Numbered from the stretch's first letter, positions 1-8,947 are shown. The stretch: 44,889 nucleotides of DNA from an uncultured Prevotella sp. (GCA_900550365.1 URRR01000018.1:1-44889), one strand, 5' to 3'. Notes: a model not told the origin generated them from the sequence alone. Numbers and translations are program-made.

Positions 1-146
1 GACTAATCTTTGAAGCAGTATCAGTATAACATATTGATTTTCAACAAGGTACAACTGTTTGGATGCTTCATATTATACAACAACAAACTTTGTCAAACAT
101 TCTCCACTACGTTTCTGCAAACTACGTTCCTGCAAACCGTGTTATT

Positions 147-316
147 GCGGATTTGCAATCCGCAGGTATGAGTATAAGGATTTTTAATCCGACAAACAGG
201 TTCATTATTTTTCTTCGGATTGCAAATCCTGATACTCAATTTCGGCAGATTGCAAATCTACCGAAACGAAAGTCATGCCGCAAAGTCGCGTTTCTGCGGA
301 TTTACGAATCTGCCGA
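147..316. repeat. Cluster of five related palindromes
   Basis: Five short imperfect palindromes lie in a row: 147-163 (gcggatt-tgc-aatccgc), 178-190 (ggatt-ttt-aatcc), 217-229 (ggat around tgcaa), 241-265 (ttcgg/agatt arms) and about 293-316. All share a GATTTGCAAATC-like core. Spacing is irregular and the flanking bases differ, so this is not a CRISPR array. Similar AT-cored palindromes are common in intergenic DNA of Bacteroidetes; their function is unknown. Confidence 0.6.
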
Positions 317-427
317 AACGGAAGTCATACTGCAAAATCTGTATCAAAACGTCAGAACGAGAATTGCAAGATAATCGTGAGAAATAGATATCCAAAGGAA
401 AGAAAACGGTGACTAAAAGCCTGAAAA

Positions 428-476
428 ACGGCCTTCAGAAGGGCAAAACATGACCTCTTAATGTGCAAAAGGCCGT
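428..476. repeat. Inverted repeat of the GGCCGT family
   Basis: The arms ACGGCCTT (428-435) and AAGGCCGT (469-476) are exact reverse complements about 33 bases apart. They belong to the same AAAAGGCCGT family found at 8.7, 27.9 and 33.2 kb. No gene is adjacent. Confidence 0.5.
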
Positions 477-946
477 GTTTTACAAAGCAAAAGACCACAA
501 ACGGAAAGGACGAGAACCGTCTTCAAGCACCACAAAGACCATAATTAACGGGCATAATGACAGTCTTTATGAATTGAATCAGCCTTGATTTATTGCACAG
601 ATTGTCGGTAAAAGAGCTTAAACTGCTTATTATCAGACGTTTAGTCTTGCACACTTAAAATTGCGATATTTTCGGCTGCAGACCGATAAAGACGAAATAT
701 AGGGCGTTATTTCACTCAAGAAAAATCAGGAAGCAAGCAAAATATGATTTTCAATAACATTATGTCAATAAAGATTTAAGCTGGTAAAGCGGACTTTATC
801 ACGGTAAATAAGCACAGACGGAGACAGTCAGCAACCTGACAATATACCGCTACGTGACGGCTAAAGGGCATGCGCGCAGTCGCACACCACGGCCATATAA
901 AATAAGGAAATACATTATAATAAATGTTTGTTTCCTGCATTTTTAT

Positions 947-977
947 TTTGGATTTTGCCCGACTTATGCTATCTTTG
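947..977 (+). promoter_or_regulatory. Bacteroidetes-type promoter, upstream copy
   Basis: TTTG at 947-950, a 19-base gap and TATCTTTG at 970-977 match the Bacteroidetes consensus (TTTG-N19-21-TAnnTTTG) exactly. Transcription would begin near 985 and run through a hairpin region into the PD40 gene at 1123. Confidence 0.65.
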
Positions 978-1058
978 CATAACATAGGCTGCGCCTCGGA
1001 AATGAAAACAAGAGACAGTTTCACTCTCTTTTGTTTTACATTCCACTCAGCTTGCACT

Positions 1059-1066
1059 ATCTTTGC
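1059..1066 (+). promoter_or_regulatory. Second -7 box before the PD40 gene
   Basis: TATCTTTG repeats the upstream -7 box inside a similar context (CTATCTTTGCAT occurs at 969-980 and again here). No good -33 box sits at the standard distance; TTTT at 1034-1037 is the nearest. It lies 57 bases before the chosen start codon and argues against an ATG at 1063. Confidence 0.55.
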
Positions 1067-1122
1067 ATTTAACGAAAACAAATAAAAACACTACCCCAAC
1101 CTCTGAACCAAAACGAAAATTG

Positions 1123-2286
1123 ATGAAAACAAGAATTATCATAATGGCAATGCTCATCGCGGCATCTACACTCACGGCACAGTCACAGGTAAGAAAAAGA
1201 ACGGCTAAGGCAAAGGCTAAGCCTGAACTGACCGAGGAACAGCAGCGTGTGCAGGACTTATATGAGACAATGCTGCTCTCAACGGCCAAGATAACGTTTA
1301 TCGACAGCATTGTGGTTGACTCGGCTGACTTCATCAGCCGCATACCGCTTAACCGCGAATCAGGACGCATCGGCATGCCGGCAAAGCTCACCGAGAACGA
1401 CAGGCTGACCGGAGGCGCTGCATATATGAACGAGCTCGGTAACAAAATATTTTATTCAATTACAGGCAGCGACGGCCAGCAAACACTTTACTCTACCGAC
1501 AAATTGGGCGGAAAGTGGACCGCAGCAAGGCTGATAAGCGAGCTGAACGATGAGTTTGAGGACGTAAGCTATCCGTACATGATGGCTGACGGAACTACAT
1601 TATATTTCGCGGCGAAAGGCAAGGAAGGCCTCGGCGGATATGATATTTACGTTACACGTTACGACGCTGACTCGGCACGCTTTTACCGCCCGGAGAACCT
1701 GGGCCTGCCATATAACTCTACGGGGAACGACTATTATTGCGCAATAGACGAATTTGACAATATCGGATGGCTGGTAACCGACCGCCGACAGCCGGCAGGC
1801 AAGGTATGCATATACACATTTATTCCGGCGGAATCACGCATGACATATGATGCTGACATATTAGACGAGGACACAATACGCAGCCTGGCTGACATACGCA
1901 GCATAGCCGACACACAGACGGACAAGGCCGCAATACAGGCGGCACGCCAGAGGATAACGGCCATGCAGGCAAGAGCAAGGCGCGCTGAAGGGGGTGGCAT
2001 CTCGTTCGTCGTGAACGACCGGACAGTGTATAAGAGCATTGACGATTTCAAGTCAGCCACTAACCGCCAGCGGTTTACCGAACTGCAAAAAACAAAAAGG
2101 GCAATGACAGATGCCGGCCGGAAGCTGGACGTGCTGCGCAGAGCTTACTCTACCGGCACGAAACAGGCCAGACAGCAACTTGCAAAAGACATTCTGACTC
2201 TCGAAAAAAAATATGAACAGCTTGAGCAACGTGCCCACGAACAGGAAAAAGAAATACGTAACGCTGAGAATATTGCCGTAAAATAA
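1123..2286 (+). CDS. PD40 beta-propeller protein, secreted, with C-terminal coiled coil
   Basis: A protein of 387 residues that I cannot name further. The ATG at 1123 is chosen over an in-frame ATG at 1063 because 1063 lies inside a -7 promoter box and because 1123 gives a clean signal peptide (basic start, hydrophobic core, ending near TAQSQ). The middle (about residues 100-235) has PD40/WD40-like propeller blades, such as the run around YPYMMADGTTLYFAAKG followed by GGYDIYV. This blade type is known from TolB-like and OmpA-associated periplasmic proteins of Bacteroidetes. The C-terminal 100 residues are charged, predicted helical and coiled-coil-like. No catalytic motif is visible, so a structural or envelope role is inference. 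The uridine-phosphorylase-like gene follows after 61 bases and may be cotranscribed. Confidence 0.8.
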   Translation: MKTRIIIMAMLIAASTLTAQSQVRKRTAKAKAKPELTEEQQRVQDLYETMLLSTAKITFIDSIVVDSADFISRIPLNRESGRIGMPAKLTENDRLTGGAAYMNELGNKIFYSITGSDGQQTLYSTDKLGGKWTAARLISELNDEFEDVSYPYMMADGTTLYFAAKGKEGLGGYDIYVTRYDADSARFYRPENLGLPYNSTGNDYYCAIDEFDNIGWLVTDRRQPAGKVCIYTFIPAESRMTYDADILDEDTIRSLADIRSIADTQTDKAAIQAARQRITAMQARARRAEGGGISFVVNDRTVYKSIDDFKSATNRQRFTELQKTKRAMTDAGRKLDVLRRAYSTGTKQARQQLAKDILTLEKKYEQLEQRAHEQEKEIRNAENIAVK

Positions 2287-2347
2287 GAGTCGGAGACGCA
2301 TCAATGCAAAAATATATAATAAGGAATAACCGTAAAAACAAGACATA

Positions 2348-3229
2348 ATGGAAAAGAGATATTTTGCAGAATCTGAACTTATCATCAACTCTGACGGCAG
2401 CGTATTCCACCTGCACGTTAAACCGGAGCAACTGGCTGATAAGATAATCCTTGTAGGCGACCCGGGCCGCGTAAGCCTTGTGGCGTCTCATTTTGACACA
2501 AAGGAATGCGAGGTGGAGAGCCGTGAGTTCCATACGATCACAGGAACATATAAAGACAAACGCATCACGGTAACGTCAACAGGTATAGGATGTGACAATA
2601 TCGACATCGTGATGAATGAGATTGATGCCCTCGCCAACATTGACTTTGCCACCCGTACGGAGAAAGATTCATTACGTCAGTTAGAGATTGTAAGAATAGG
2701 TACATGCGGCGGCCTTCAGCCTTACACACCTGAAGGAACGTTTATCTGTTCGGTAAGATCTGTGGGCTTTGACGGTCTGCTTAACTTCTACGAGGGACGC
2801 AACGCCGTTTGCGACCTGCAGATGGAACGCGCCCTGCTCAACCATCTTGGCTGGAGCGGCAACATGTGCGCGCCTGCACCGTATGTAATAGAAGCGGATA
2901 AGGAACTGGCTGACCGCATAGCGGGTGATGATATGGTACGTGGAGTTACCGTAGCATGTGGAGGTTTCTTCGGGCCACAGGGCAGACAATTACGTGTGCC
3001 GCTTGCTGACCCGAAACAAAATGAAAAAATCGAGAGCTTTGAATATAACGGACTAAAGATAACTAACTTTGAGATGGAAAGCTCGGCCCTGGCCGGACTT
3101 GCACGTCTTATGGGACATAAGGCCGTTACATGCTGCATGGTGATAGCCAACAGGCTGACACGCAAGAGCGACACCGGCTATAAAACTCACATTGACGACC
3201 TGATAAGACTTGTGCTTGAAAGAATATGA
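2348..3229 (+). CDS. udp: Uridine phosphorylase-like nucleoside phosphorylase
   Basis: Cytoplasmic enzyme of 293 residues in the PNP/UDP phosphorylase family, which splits a nucleoside with phosphate into base and (deoxy)ribose-1-phosphate for pyrimidine salvage. Visible motifs: GDPGRV (residues 37-42, phosphate binding), GTCGGL (118-123), and FEMES (241-245), the ribose-binding Glu-Met-Glu. GPQGR near 209-213 gives a Gln-x-Arg pair (Q211, R213) like the uracil-specificity pair of E. coli Udp (Q166, R168), which favours uridine over purine nucleosides. The protein is about 40 residues longer than E. coli Udp, mostly through an N-terminal extension and an insertion after residue 100. Its stop overlaps the next start (ATGA), so it is translationally coupled to the esterase. 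Confidence 0.88.
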   Translation: MEKRYFAESELIINSDGSVFHLHVKPEQLADKIILVGDPGRVSLVASHFDTKECEVESREFHTITGTYKDKRITVTSTGIGCDNIDIVMNEIDALANIDFATRTEKDSLRQLEIVRIGTCGGLQPYTPEGTFICSVRSVGFDGLLNFYEGRNAVCDLQMERALLNHLGWSGNMCAPAPYVIEADKELADRIAGDDMVRGVTVACGGFFGPQGRQLRVPLADPKQNEKIESFEYNGLKITNFEMESSALAGLARLMGHKAVTCCMVIANRLTRKSDTGYKTHIDDLIRLVLERI

Positions 3230-4059
3230 ACAGAATAAAGAAAATACTGTTAACCGCGCTCTTTACGCTATGCGCGGCTGAAAATGTTTACGCACAATAT
3301 GATTTTCTACGCCCGGTAAAAGACTCAATACCGGGCGGTTATAATTTTTGGATATACACTCCGCAGGATTATTATTATTCGTATGACAGCACACCGGTAA
3401 TCATCTTCCTGCACGGCAGAAGTCTTTGCGGCAGAAATCTTAACCGCGTAAAACGGTACGGCCCGCTTGACGCCATTGTGAAAGGGCGCCAGATAGAGGC
3501 TCTCGTCATTGTTCCACAAAATCCCGGAGGCGCATGGAACCCTGACAAAATCAATGATGTGCTGGAATGGACAAAGCAACATTATGCCATGGACACAACG
3601 CGTGTGTACGTCATGGGCATGAGCCTGGGAGGCTATGGCACACTTGACTTCGCCGCCTCCTACCCTGACAAGATTGCGGCGGCCATGGCTTTATGTGGCG
3701 GATGCTCTGTAAATGATGTCAGCGGACTGGGACGTCTGCCGCTTTGGATTATGCATGGTACGGCGGACAGAGCTGTGCCAATAAAATATTCAAAAGTAGT
3801 TGTGGAGAAACTACAGAAAGACGGTAACGACAAACGTCTGCGCTATACATGGATGAAGGGAGCTTCTCACGGTGCGCTGGCCCGCATTTTCTATCTGAAA
3901 AAAACATACGAATGGCTTTTTACACATTCACTGCTTGACAAAGACCGCCCCGTCAACAAAGAAATAAATATTGATAAGGCAGACCTTTCTGACGCTTATG
4001 ATGATATGATATCAGGAAGCCCTGACCCGGAGATTATTTATGACAAAACCATTTACTGA
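3226..4059 (+). CDS. Secreted alpha/beta-hydrolase (esterase-like)
   Basis: A 277-residue exported hydrolase. The N-terminus is a signal peptide (NRIKKILLTALFTLC, cleavage likely near VYA-Q). The fold motifs are those of the dienelactone hydrolase/phospholipase-carboxylesterase group: FLHGR (61-65, oxyanion region), nucleophile elbow GMSLGG with Ser133, Asp181 in HGTADRAVP, and His215 in GASHGAL. The catalytic triad therefore looks intact. The family commonly acts as a carboxylesterase (for example feruloyl or acetyl) on sugars or small esters; the substrate here cannot be told. A 40-residue acidic tail follows the fold. It overlaps the phosphorylase gene by four bases and ends at a strong terminator. 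Confidence 0.82.
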   Translation: MNRIKKILLTALFTLCAAENVYAQYDFLRPVKDSIPGGYNFWIYTPQDYYYSYDSTPVIIFLHGRSLCGRNLNRVKRYGPLDAIVKGRQIEALVIVPQNPGGAWNPDKINDVLEWTKQHYAMDTTRVYVMGMSLGGYGTLDFAASYPDKIAAAMALCGGCSVNDVSGLGRLPLWIMHGTADRAVPIKYSKVVVEKLQKDGNDKRLRYTWMKGASHGALARIFYLKKTYEWLFTHSLLDKDRPVNKEINIDKADLSDAYDDMISGSPDPEIIYDKTIY

Positions 4060-4086
4060 AAAGCCCTGGCTCAATAATACTCAAAT

Positions 4087-4129
4087 AAATAAAACGGACA
4101 CGCATGTAAGTTGCGTGTCCGTTTTATTT
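4087..4129. terminator. Bidirectional terminator between convergent genes
   Basis: AAAACGGACACGCA (4091-4104) pairs perfectly with TGCGTGTCCGTTTT (4112-4125) around a 7-base loop. Flanking A/T pairs extend the stem to 4087-4129. With T runs on both strands it serves the plus-strand esterase operon and the minus-strand ppiD gene. Confidence 0.9.
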
Positions 4130-4151
4130 TATCTATAATCTTTTCTTCAGA

Positions 4152-6293
4152 TTAGAAGAAGAGGTAACGGTTATCTGTTACGTTTGCCTTGATGTAAAGT
4201 TCCTGCATGAAGTTACCTGCATACTGCAATACCTTCTGACGCTGGCGCTGCTCGTACTCCTTAGCATTGTACTTGACAGGGCGCATCTTCTTATCAGTTA
4301 CCTGGAACATATAAATTCCACCGTAACCTTTAACAGGCTGAGCACAGAACTTGCCCTTGGCTGTGGCTGCAACCGCACCGCTCAGTGCCGGCTCGCTCAT
4401 TCCTGTAGCCTGAACAAACACGGGAGCAGCGAACGTTACCTGGTTGACTGTTGACACCTTGCCACCCTTGGTCGTGGCACCGTTGATATCCTTAACACCC
4501 TTAACCTGAGCAAGAAGCATCTCAGCCTTCTTATCACGGATAACCTCTGTTCTGACGTAATTCTTAACATCATTATCTTCAAGAGAACGGTAACCCTTCT
4601 TGTTTATCTTGGTAAGCACAACAACAAGCAAGTGGTCATTCTCGCCGCACTCGTAAAGCGGTGAAACTTCATTCTCCTTTGCCTCATACAGCCACTTCAT
4701 AGCCTCACGTGTATCACTGATACCTGCGATATAATGCTCTGAATTTCTTACGTCAGCACGTTCACGTACAGTATATCCGTACTTAGCCGCATTCTTCTGC
4801 ATTGCCTCGAGACTCTGGTTCTCACTTACAAACTGGCTGAACTTGTTGTATGCATCAGAATATGTATTCTTTGAGAACTCTATTGGTTTCTTTATCACTG
4901 CGGCAACATACTTGTCGGTCATGGCTCTGCGGTCAGTTACCTGAAGAATAATATTACCTTGAACCATCTTAAGGTTTACAGTCTCGTTTTTACCGAGAGT
5001 ATTAAGTGTCTTGATGTATGCCTTGGTGTCATTATCCATTGAAGGAGCATTCTGATACTGAGCTGATGTTATCCAGTTCTTAGCTCCTGTCTGGCCATAT
5101 TTCTTTGCAATAGCCTCAAAATCCGCCCCACTCTGCAATGCTGTATAGATGCTGTCAGCACGTTTGGCCGTCTCTGCAGGTGTCGTTCCCATTACCTGAA
5201 TTGCTCTGAACTCTACAGAATCAGGCATCTGAGACTTTGAAATGAGTCTTATTACATTAAGAGTATTATCCATTTTGTTCTCAACAGGAGCCGTAGTAGT
5301 GCCTACTGCGATTGAGTCAAGCTTAGCGGCGATGTCTGCCGGGAAAGCAGCCTTTGTCTGAGGAATGCCTAAATAAGGAACGGTTGAGCCGCTTTTCCTT
5401 ACAAGTCCTGAAGGATCAGCCGTATCTCTCAAGGCTGTCATGTACTCATTTACAGTCTTGTTCAATGCCGCACGGTCAGCCTGAGACGGTACAACCTGAT
5501 ATTCAACGTACTTAATTGAACGGGTCTCGTCGTATTGCTTGAAACGAGGCTTCAGTTCCTCATACTTAGCCTTAAGGTCGCTGTCAGTAATTTTAACCTT
5601 ATTGTCATTGATTGAAGAATATGCGAAAGAAGCCAGCTGGATATTGCTTTCCTGATTCTCATCATTGTAAGCCATCTGAGCTGATACAGGATTAGAGAGC
5701 AGGCAGTTGGCAAAAAGCACCTGATACTTCTGCGCAAGAAGCTGCTGACGAAGTGACTTCTCTACAAATGTCCAAAAGTTATAAAGGTTACGGTACTGGT
5801 CAGCCAACTGCGGATTGGCTGTCTGTGCCTGCTTGTACTCTGCAAGGAATTGCTTAAGCATATTAGCGTCAAAGCGTCCGGTCTGCTGGTTTACAAAAGG
5901 TGTCTGCAAAAGCATCTGGTTAGTTCCTGCATTAAGAATGTTCTGCAGTTCCTTATCAGTAACCTTAAGTCCCAGCTTTTCAGCTTCGTGACTGATAATC
6001 TCGTTCTGGACAAAAGTATTCCATACAATGTCCTTAATCTGATTAAGTTCTTCGTCAGTAAGATTATCACGTCCCTGTGTCATCCTTATGACGTTCGTGT
6101 ATTCGTCAACCAACTTCTGGAAATCCTGAACGTTGACTTTGTCACCTAATACTTCGCCTACTTGCGCCCTTCTCTCATTACTTGCGGCATCACAAGAACG
6201 GAAGAACTCTTCGGCAATAAACGCAAAAAGGCCTAGTCCTATTATGACGATAAGGATAACGCCTTTGCTTCTGATTTTTCCTAAAACTGCCAT
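4152..6293 (-). CDS. ppiD: PpiD-like peptidylprolyl isomerase / periplasmic chaperone
   Basis: A 713-residue protein anchored in the inner membrane by one N-terminal segment (about residues 12-32, after MAVLGKIRSKG) with the rest periplasmic. Residues about 35-230 match the SurA_N/PpiD chaperone region (for example DEELNQIKDIVWNTFVQNEII). A parvulin-type rotamase-like domain follows at about 360-460 (QSGADFEAIAKKYGQTGAKN), and a second, weaker one lies nearer the C-terminus. The family helps newly exported proteins fold as they leave SecYEG. Length and layout fit PpiD of Bacteroidetes (about 710 residues). It lies downstream of lptC on the same strand but behind a 150-base gap with its own promoter-like box. 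Confidence 0.88.
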   Translation of the reverse strand: MAVLGKIRSKGVILIVIIGLGLFAFIAEEFFRSCDAASNERRAQVGEVLGDKVNVQDFQKLVDEYTNVIRMTQGRDNLTDEELNQIKDIVWNTFVQNEIISHEAEKLGLKVTDKELQNILNAGTNQMLLQTPFVNQQTGRFDANMLKQFLAEYKQAQTANPQLADQYRNLYNFWTFVEKSLRQQLLAQKYQVLFANCLLSNPVSAQMAYNDENQESNIQLASFAYSSINDNKVKITDSDLKAKYEELKPRFKQYDETRSIKYVEYQVVPSQADRAALNKTVNEYMTALRDTADPSGLVRKSGSTVPYLGIPQTKAAFPADIAAKLDSIAVGTTTAPVENKMDNTLNVIRLISKSQMPDSVEFRAIQVMGTTPAETAKRADSIYTALQSGADFEAIAKKYGQTGAKNWITSAQYQNAPSMDNDTKAYIKTLNTLGKNETVNLKMVQGNIILQVTDRRAMTDKYVAAVIKKPIEFSKNTYSDAYNKFSQFVSENQSLEAMQKNAAKYGYTVRERADVRNSEHYIAGISDTREAMKWLYEAKENEVSPLYECGENDHLLVVVLTKINKKGYRSLEDNDVKNYVRTEVIRDKKAEMLLAQVKGVKDINGATTKGGKVSTVNQVTFAAPVFVQATGMSEPALSGAVAATAKGKFCAQPVKGYGGIYMFQVTDKKMRPVKYNAKEYEQRQRQKVLQYAGNFMQELYIKANVTDNRYLFF

Positions 6294-6353
6294 TATTACA
6301 ATTATTTATTTCTTTTATTTATTTTCTTTTATGATGTTGAACATTTTAGCGCA

Positions 6354-6361
6354 CAAAATTA
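6354..6361 (-). promoter_or_regulatory. -7 box for ppiD
   Basis: On the minus strand this reads TAATTTTG, matching TAnnTTTG. An ATTG lies about 18 bases further upstream as a weak -33 box. The leader to the ppiD ATG is about 55 bases and AT-rich. Confidence 0.5.
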
Positions 6362-6442
6362 CAAAAAAGAATATAAAAACAATTATTTTTCATGCAAAAA
6401 GTTTCTTTCATATTGATTTTAAGCGCTTTATCCAACTATCGC

Positions 6443-7084
6443 TCACTGTGTTTTCCTTGCTGACGGAGTAGTCGGCAGACGTTTCTTGGCCTTTACGGTA
6501 TCAGGTGCTGACAATATTGAATCACCTTCATTCTCGCCAAGGCCTCCAGCTTTGACAAATGAGCCCTTAGAGTTTGTTATCGTATAGCGTGTCATGCGCT
6601 CATCGCTCACGAAATACGTGCCTTCCATCTCACGTTCCGGAGTTATCAGACGCGAATATTTATGGCTGTAAAGTTCATGTTTATTCTGATCCCAAAACAG
6701 TTCTTCGCTTGAGAAACGAAGACCGTCAATGGTCCGTACACGTACACGGCCACGCAGTTCCCATAACTTTTGCTGGTCAAAATAGTATGCCGTATCACTC
6801 TGGATGTAAGCCTCTACATGGAATTTCTCGTCAAATTGTTCAAGAAACAGACCTTTCTCGAAAATCCAGCGTGAAGGGTTCCTTACCTGGTTTACTTCCC
6901 AACATTCAGCCACAATACGATATTTCATCAGCCCTGAGTCTGACACAAGAGTATTGACTCCATACGAAGTCATTACTGCTACCGAGTCTCTCGGGTTGAC
7001 AGCCGGCGCCGTATGCTCACGTCTCTCCTCACACGCAATCACAAGAAACGTGCACAGCACTAAAACAAGAGGGGTAAGTTTCAC
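6443..7084 (-). CDS. lptC: LPS export protein LptC
   Basis: A 213-residue lipoprotein of the LptC family, the periplasmic bridge that passes lipopolysaccharide from LptBFG to LptA/D. It starts with a GTG at 7084: the frame is closed a few codons upstream (TAA) and no ATG lies between. The lipobox LVIAC places the lipidated Cys at residue 18. The middle (about 45-175) contains the typical beta-jellyroll pattern with alternating hydrophobics, such as DTAYYFDQQKLWELRGRVRV. A basic, low-complexity tail follows. It starts 23 bases after the outer-membrane protein stop, so the two are cotranscribed. From memory, many Bacteroides loci have a CorC/CNNM-type gene between lptC and ppiD; none is present here. 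Confidence 0.88.
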   Translation of the reverse strand: MKLTPLVLVLCTFLVIACEERREHTAPAVNPRDSVAVMTSYGVNTLVSDSGLMKYRIVAECWEVNQVRNPSRWIFEKGLFLEQFDEKFHVEAYIQSDTAYYFDQQKLWELRGRVRVRTIDGLRFSSEELFWDQNKHELYSHKYSRLITPEREMEGTYFVSDERMTRYTITNSKGSFVKAGGLGENEGDSILSAPDTVKAKKRLPTTPSARKTQ

Positions 7085-7107
7085 GATTTGTCCAGGTTAT
7101 AACAACA

Positions 7108-8412
7108 TCAATCAACTTTCCATTTCATAAACCAGCGCTCGTTAAACGTAATACCTATATTTATGCGGAACGTGTTTTCAGTCAACAGTCCTTTTGCGGC
7201 TGAATGCACCCACTGTCCGGAAATATTAAGGAACGAGCGGTTATTATAAGCATTTATAATAGGTATTCCAAAGCCGATGCTTGCGCTGATTTCGTCAGGA
7301 CCATTAACGCCGTTGACCTTATAATATGATGTCGCATACGACACGCCTGCCCTGAAACGGATACGGTCCAGAAAACGGCGGCTCATCTCGTTGTTGCAGA
7401 ACTCCCCGCCGAAGGTTACTTTATACCGGTCATCATAATAATTATCGGTGAGCTGATACTGAGGTTCATTGTTGACAACACGGTAAACGGGGAACTTAAG
7501 CGAGCCCCACTTCTGATATAAGAAATCCGCTCCCAGTTTCAGCTTGTTATTATAATTCCACATGACACCGGCTGCGAGTGACGTAGGTATCTCAAGTCCG
7601 TTATTTACAGAAAAAGTCGTTGTATCTGCCACGGCGGTCATCGTGTTCGTTGAAATTATCATACATGTCGGGTCAGCCCCCAGCTTATGACCAAGTCCAT
7701 ACGTAAGTCCCAGAGTAAGAGCGTTTTTCTTATTCAGGTTAAGCTGATACTGTAATCCTATGTCAAGCTTATAACTCTTTACTGAAGCCGTATAATACTT
7801 TGACAGGGTGTTGATGTAACCGTCACTGTAACTGTTGATGACCGAGCGGTCGATATCCCCCCAGAGATAAGCGATGTTTGCACCTACCGACAATCCCTTT
7901 ATTATCTCCCAGCCTGCGCCGACATAAAACTGGTGAATACCGCCACTTCCGCTGTAAGTATTGGTGTAGGCTACGTTTCTGTCATCATTCAGATAGTCAG
8001 TCAGAGCATAATTGTATCCTACGTTTGTAAAAGGCACAATACCGAAACTTACGCCGACATGCTTGAACGTGCGGAATGCGGCTACGGCATATTCAAAGTC
8101 AGCGTTGTTCGCATTGATCTTATGTCCGTTCTCATTGAAGTTGGTAATCTGGCCGGAAAGACCGGCGTCAAAGATAAACGTCAGAGAATCAAGCGCTGAA
8201 TAAGAAGCAGGATTTATGTAATTTACCTGGTTATGTTCCCTGAAGCCAAGCCCCAAGCCGTTCATTCCACGATTAAAACCGCTCGACTGCTCATTCAACA
8301 GACCAAGTCCGTATTGGCTATAAGGTGAATTAGTGCCACTTTGGGCTATTGCCGGAGTAATGCAGATTGACGCTAAAATGCCTGCGCCTAATACCTTTTT
8401 ATAAAAACTCAT
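7108..8412 (-). CDS. Outer-membrane beta-barrel protein (OMPP1/FadL-like)
   Basis: A 434-residue exported protein. The signal peptide is MSFYKKVLGAGILASICITPAIA with cleavage before QSGTN. The mature part is a series of amphipathic beta strands with aromatic girdles and glycine-rich turns (NSPYSQYGLGLL, NYINPASYSALDSLTF, VGVSFGIVPFTNVGYNYAL), the pattern of FadL/OMPP1-type barrels common in Bacteroidetes. It ends in an aromatic/charged beta strand (ITFNERWFMKWKVD), as in many outer-membrane proteins. The substrate is unknown. Placement directly ahead of lptC in one transcription unit suggests an envelope-biogenesis setting, but a transport or assembly role is inference. Confidence 0.78.
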   Translation of the reverse strand: MSFYKKVLGAGILASICITPAIAQSGTNSPYSQYGLGLLNEQSSGFNRGMNGLGLGFREHNQVNYINPASYSALDSLTFIFDAGLSGQITNFNENGHKINANNADFEYAVAAFRTFKHVGVSFGIVPFTNVGYNYALTDYLNDDRNVAYTNTYSGSGGIHQFYVGAGWEIIKGLSVGANIAYLWGDIDRSVINSYSDGYINTLSKYYTASVKSYKLDIGLQYQLNLNKKNALTLGLTYGLGHKLGADPTCMIISTNTMTAVADTTTFSVNNGLEIPTSLAAGVMWNYNNKLKLGADFLYQKWGSLKFPVYRVVNNEPQYQLTDNYYDDRYKVTFGGEFCNNEMSRRFLDRIRFRAGVSYATSYYKVNGVNGPDEISASIGFGIPIINAYNNRSFLNISGQWVHSAAKGLLTENTFRINIGITFNERWFMKWKVD

Positions 8413-8461
8413 CTTTTATTCTTATAATCTGTTAAGCCCCAAAGGACGACAAAATCGTCTG

Positions 8462-8493
8462 CAAAGGTGGGGATTTTTTACGAAAATACCAAA
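8462..8493 (-). promoter_or_regulatory. Promoter of the OMP-lptC unit
   Basis: Read on the minus strand: TTTG (8493-8490), a 20-base gap, then CACCTTTG (8469-8462). This fits the Bacteroidetes promoter with one mismatch in the -7 box. A small hairpin (GACGA/TCGTC, 8445-8459) would lie at the very start of the transcript. Confidence 0.55.
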
Positions 8494-8912
8494 TCTATAT
8501 TTGCCTCAGCAGTTAAATAAACCAAAAGTTAAGGATATTTTTCAAATCCTTTCACCTTGACGGACAAAAGCCTGCCATAACAGCGGTCATGCCAAATGCC
8601 GCATGCATAAGACGGCATCGTGACATATGAAGGCTTCTACACATCTTTGTGTCCACGACCTGACGTTTTGCGAAAGGCGGCATCTTACATTGCGAATGGC
8701 CGTCTTTTATCCTTCAAAAGGCCACCTTTTACAGGCCAAAAGACGGCCTTTTGCATGGCATCTGCCAACAGCCTGATGTTCAGCCGGTTACATTACGGCC
8801 TTGCGCAAGACTGTCTCATTGGCATCTTTTGCCGTCGGCCGACATACTGTCAGCCCTGAGGTCCTGAACGGTTTACAGCTTGCAAAATTATTGAAAAATT
8901 TTGGAATAAACG
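8494..8912. other. Gene-free stretch with GGCCGTCTTTT repeats
   Basis: No gene can be supported. A 79-codon plus-strand frame at 8620 and the 5' extension of the DUF4105 frame to 8801 run through repeat sequence and lie upstream of the DUF4105 promoter. The only structure seen is the inverted-repeat block at 8698-8748. Confidence 0.55.
8698..8748. repeat. Inverted repeat GGCCGTCTTTT / AAAAGACGGCC
   Basis: Perfect 11-base arms at 8698-8708 and 8738-8748 enclose a smaller hairpin (AAAAGGCCACCTTTT). The same arm sequences recur near 27.9 and 33.2 kb between transcription units. Confidence 0.7.
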
Positions 8913-8943
8913 TATGCAAAATGAGAAATATAAGCTATTTTTG
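8913..8943 (+). promoter_or_regulatory. Promoter that decides the DUF4105 start
   Basis: TATG (8913-8916, one mismatch to TTTG), a 19-base gap, then TATTTTTG (8936-8943) followed by CACCG, a very typical Bacteroidetes promoter context. Transcription would start about 8948-8950, which excludes the in-frame ATGs at 8801 and 8921 as starts on this transcript. Confidence 0.6.
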
Positions 8944-8947
8944 CACC

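Larger units (their letters stand above)
1..946. other. Gene-free stretch rich in palindromes
   Basis: No convincing gene. The one plus-strand reading frame of about 100 codons (63-374) is made of the palindromic repeat units described separately, has no recognisable domain and looks spurious. The rest is low-complexity intergenic sequence with one inverted repeat near 428-476. No tRNA or rRNA was recognised. Confidence 0.6.

Noticed and set aside
147..316. Possible CRISPR array
   Set aside because: Repeats are short, degenerate and unevenly spaced, and no cas gene is nearby.
63..374. A 103-codon plus-strand reading frame
   Set aside because: It is made of the palindromic repeat units, has no domain, no promoter and no plausible leader.
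1063..1122. The 20-codon N-terminal extension of the PD40 protein
   Set aside because: The ATG at 1063 is inside the -7 box TATCTTTG and would hide the signal peptide.
8801..8947. The 5' extension of the DUF4105 frame
   Set aside because: It lies upstream of a clear promoter and starts near repeat sequence; the signal peptide begins later.
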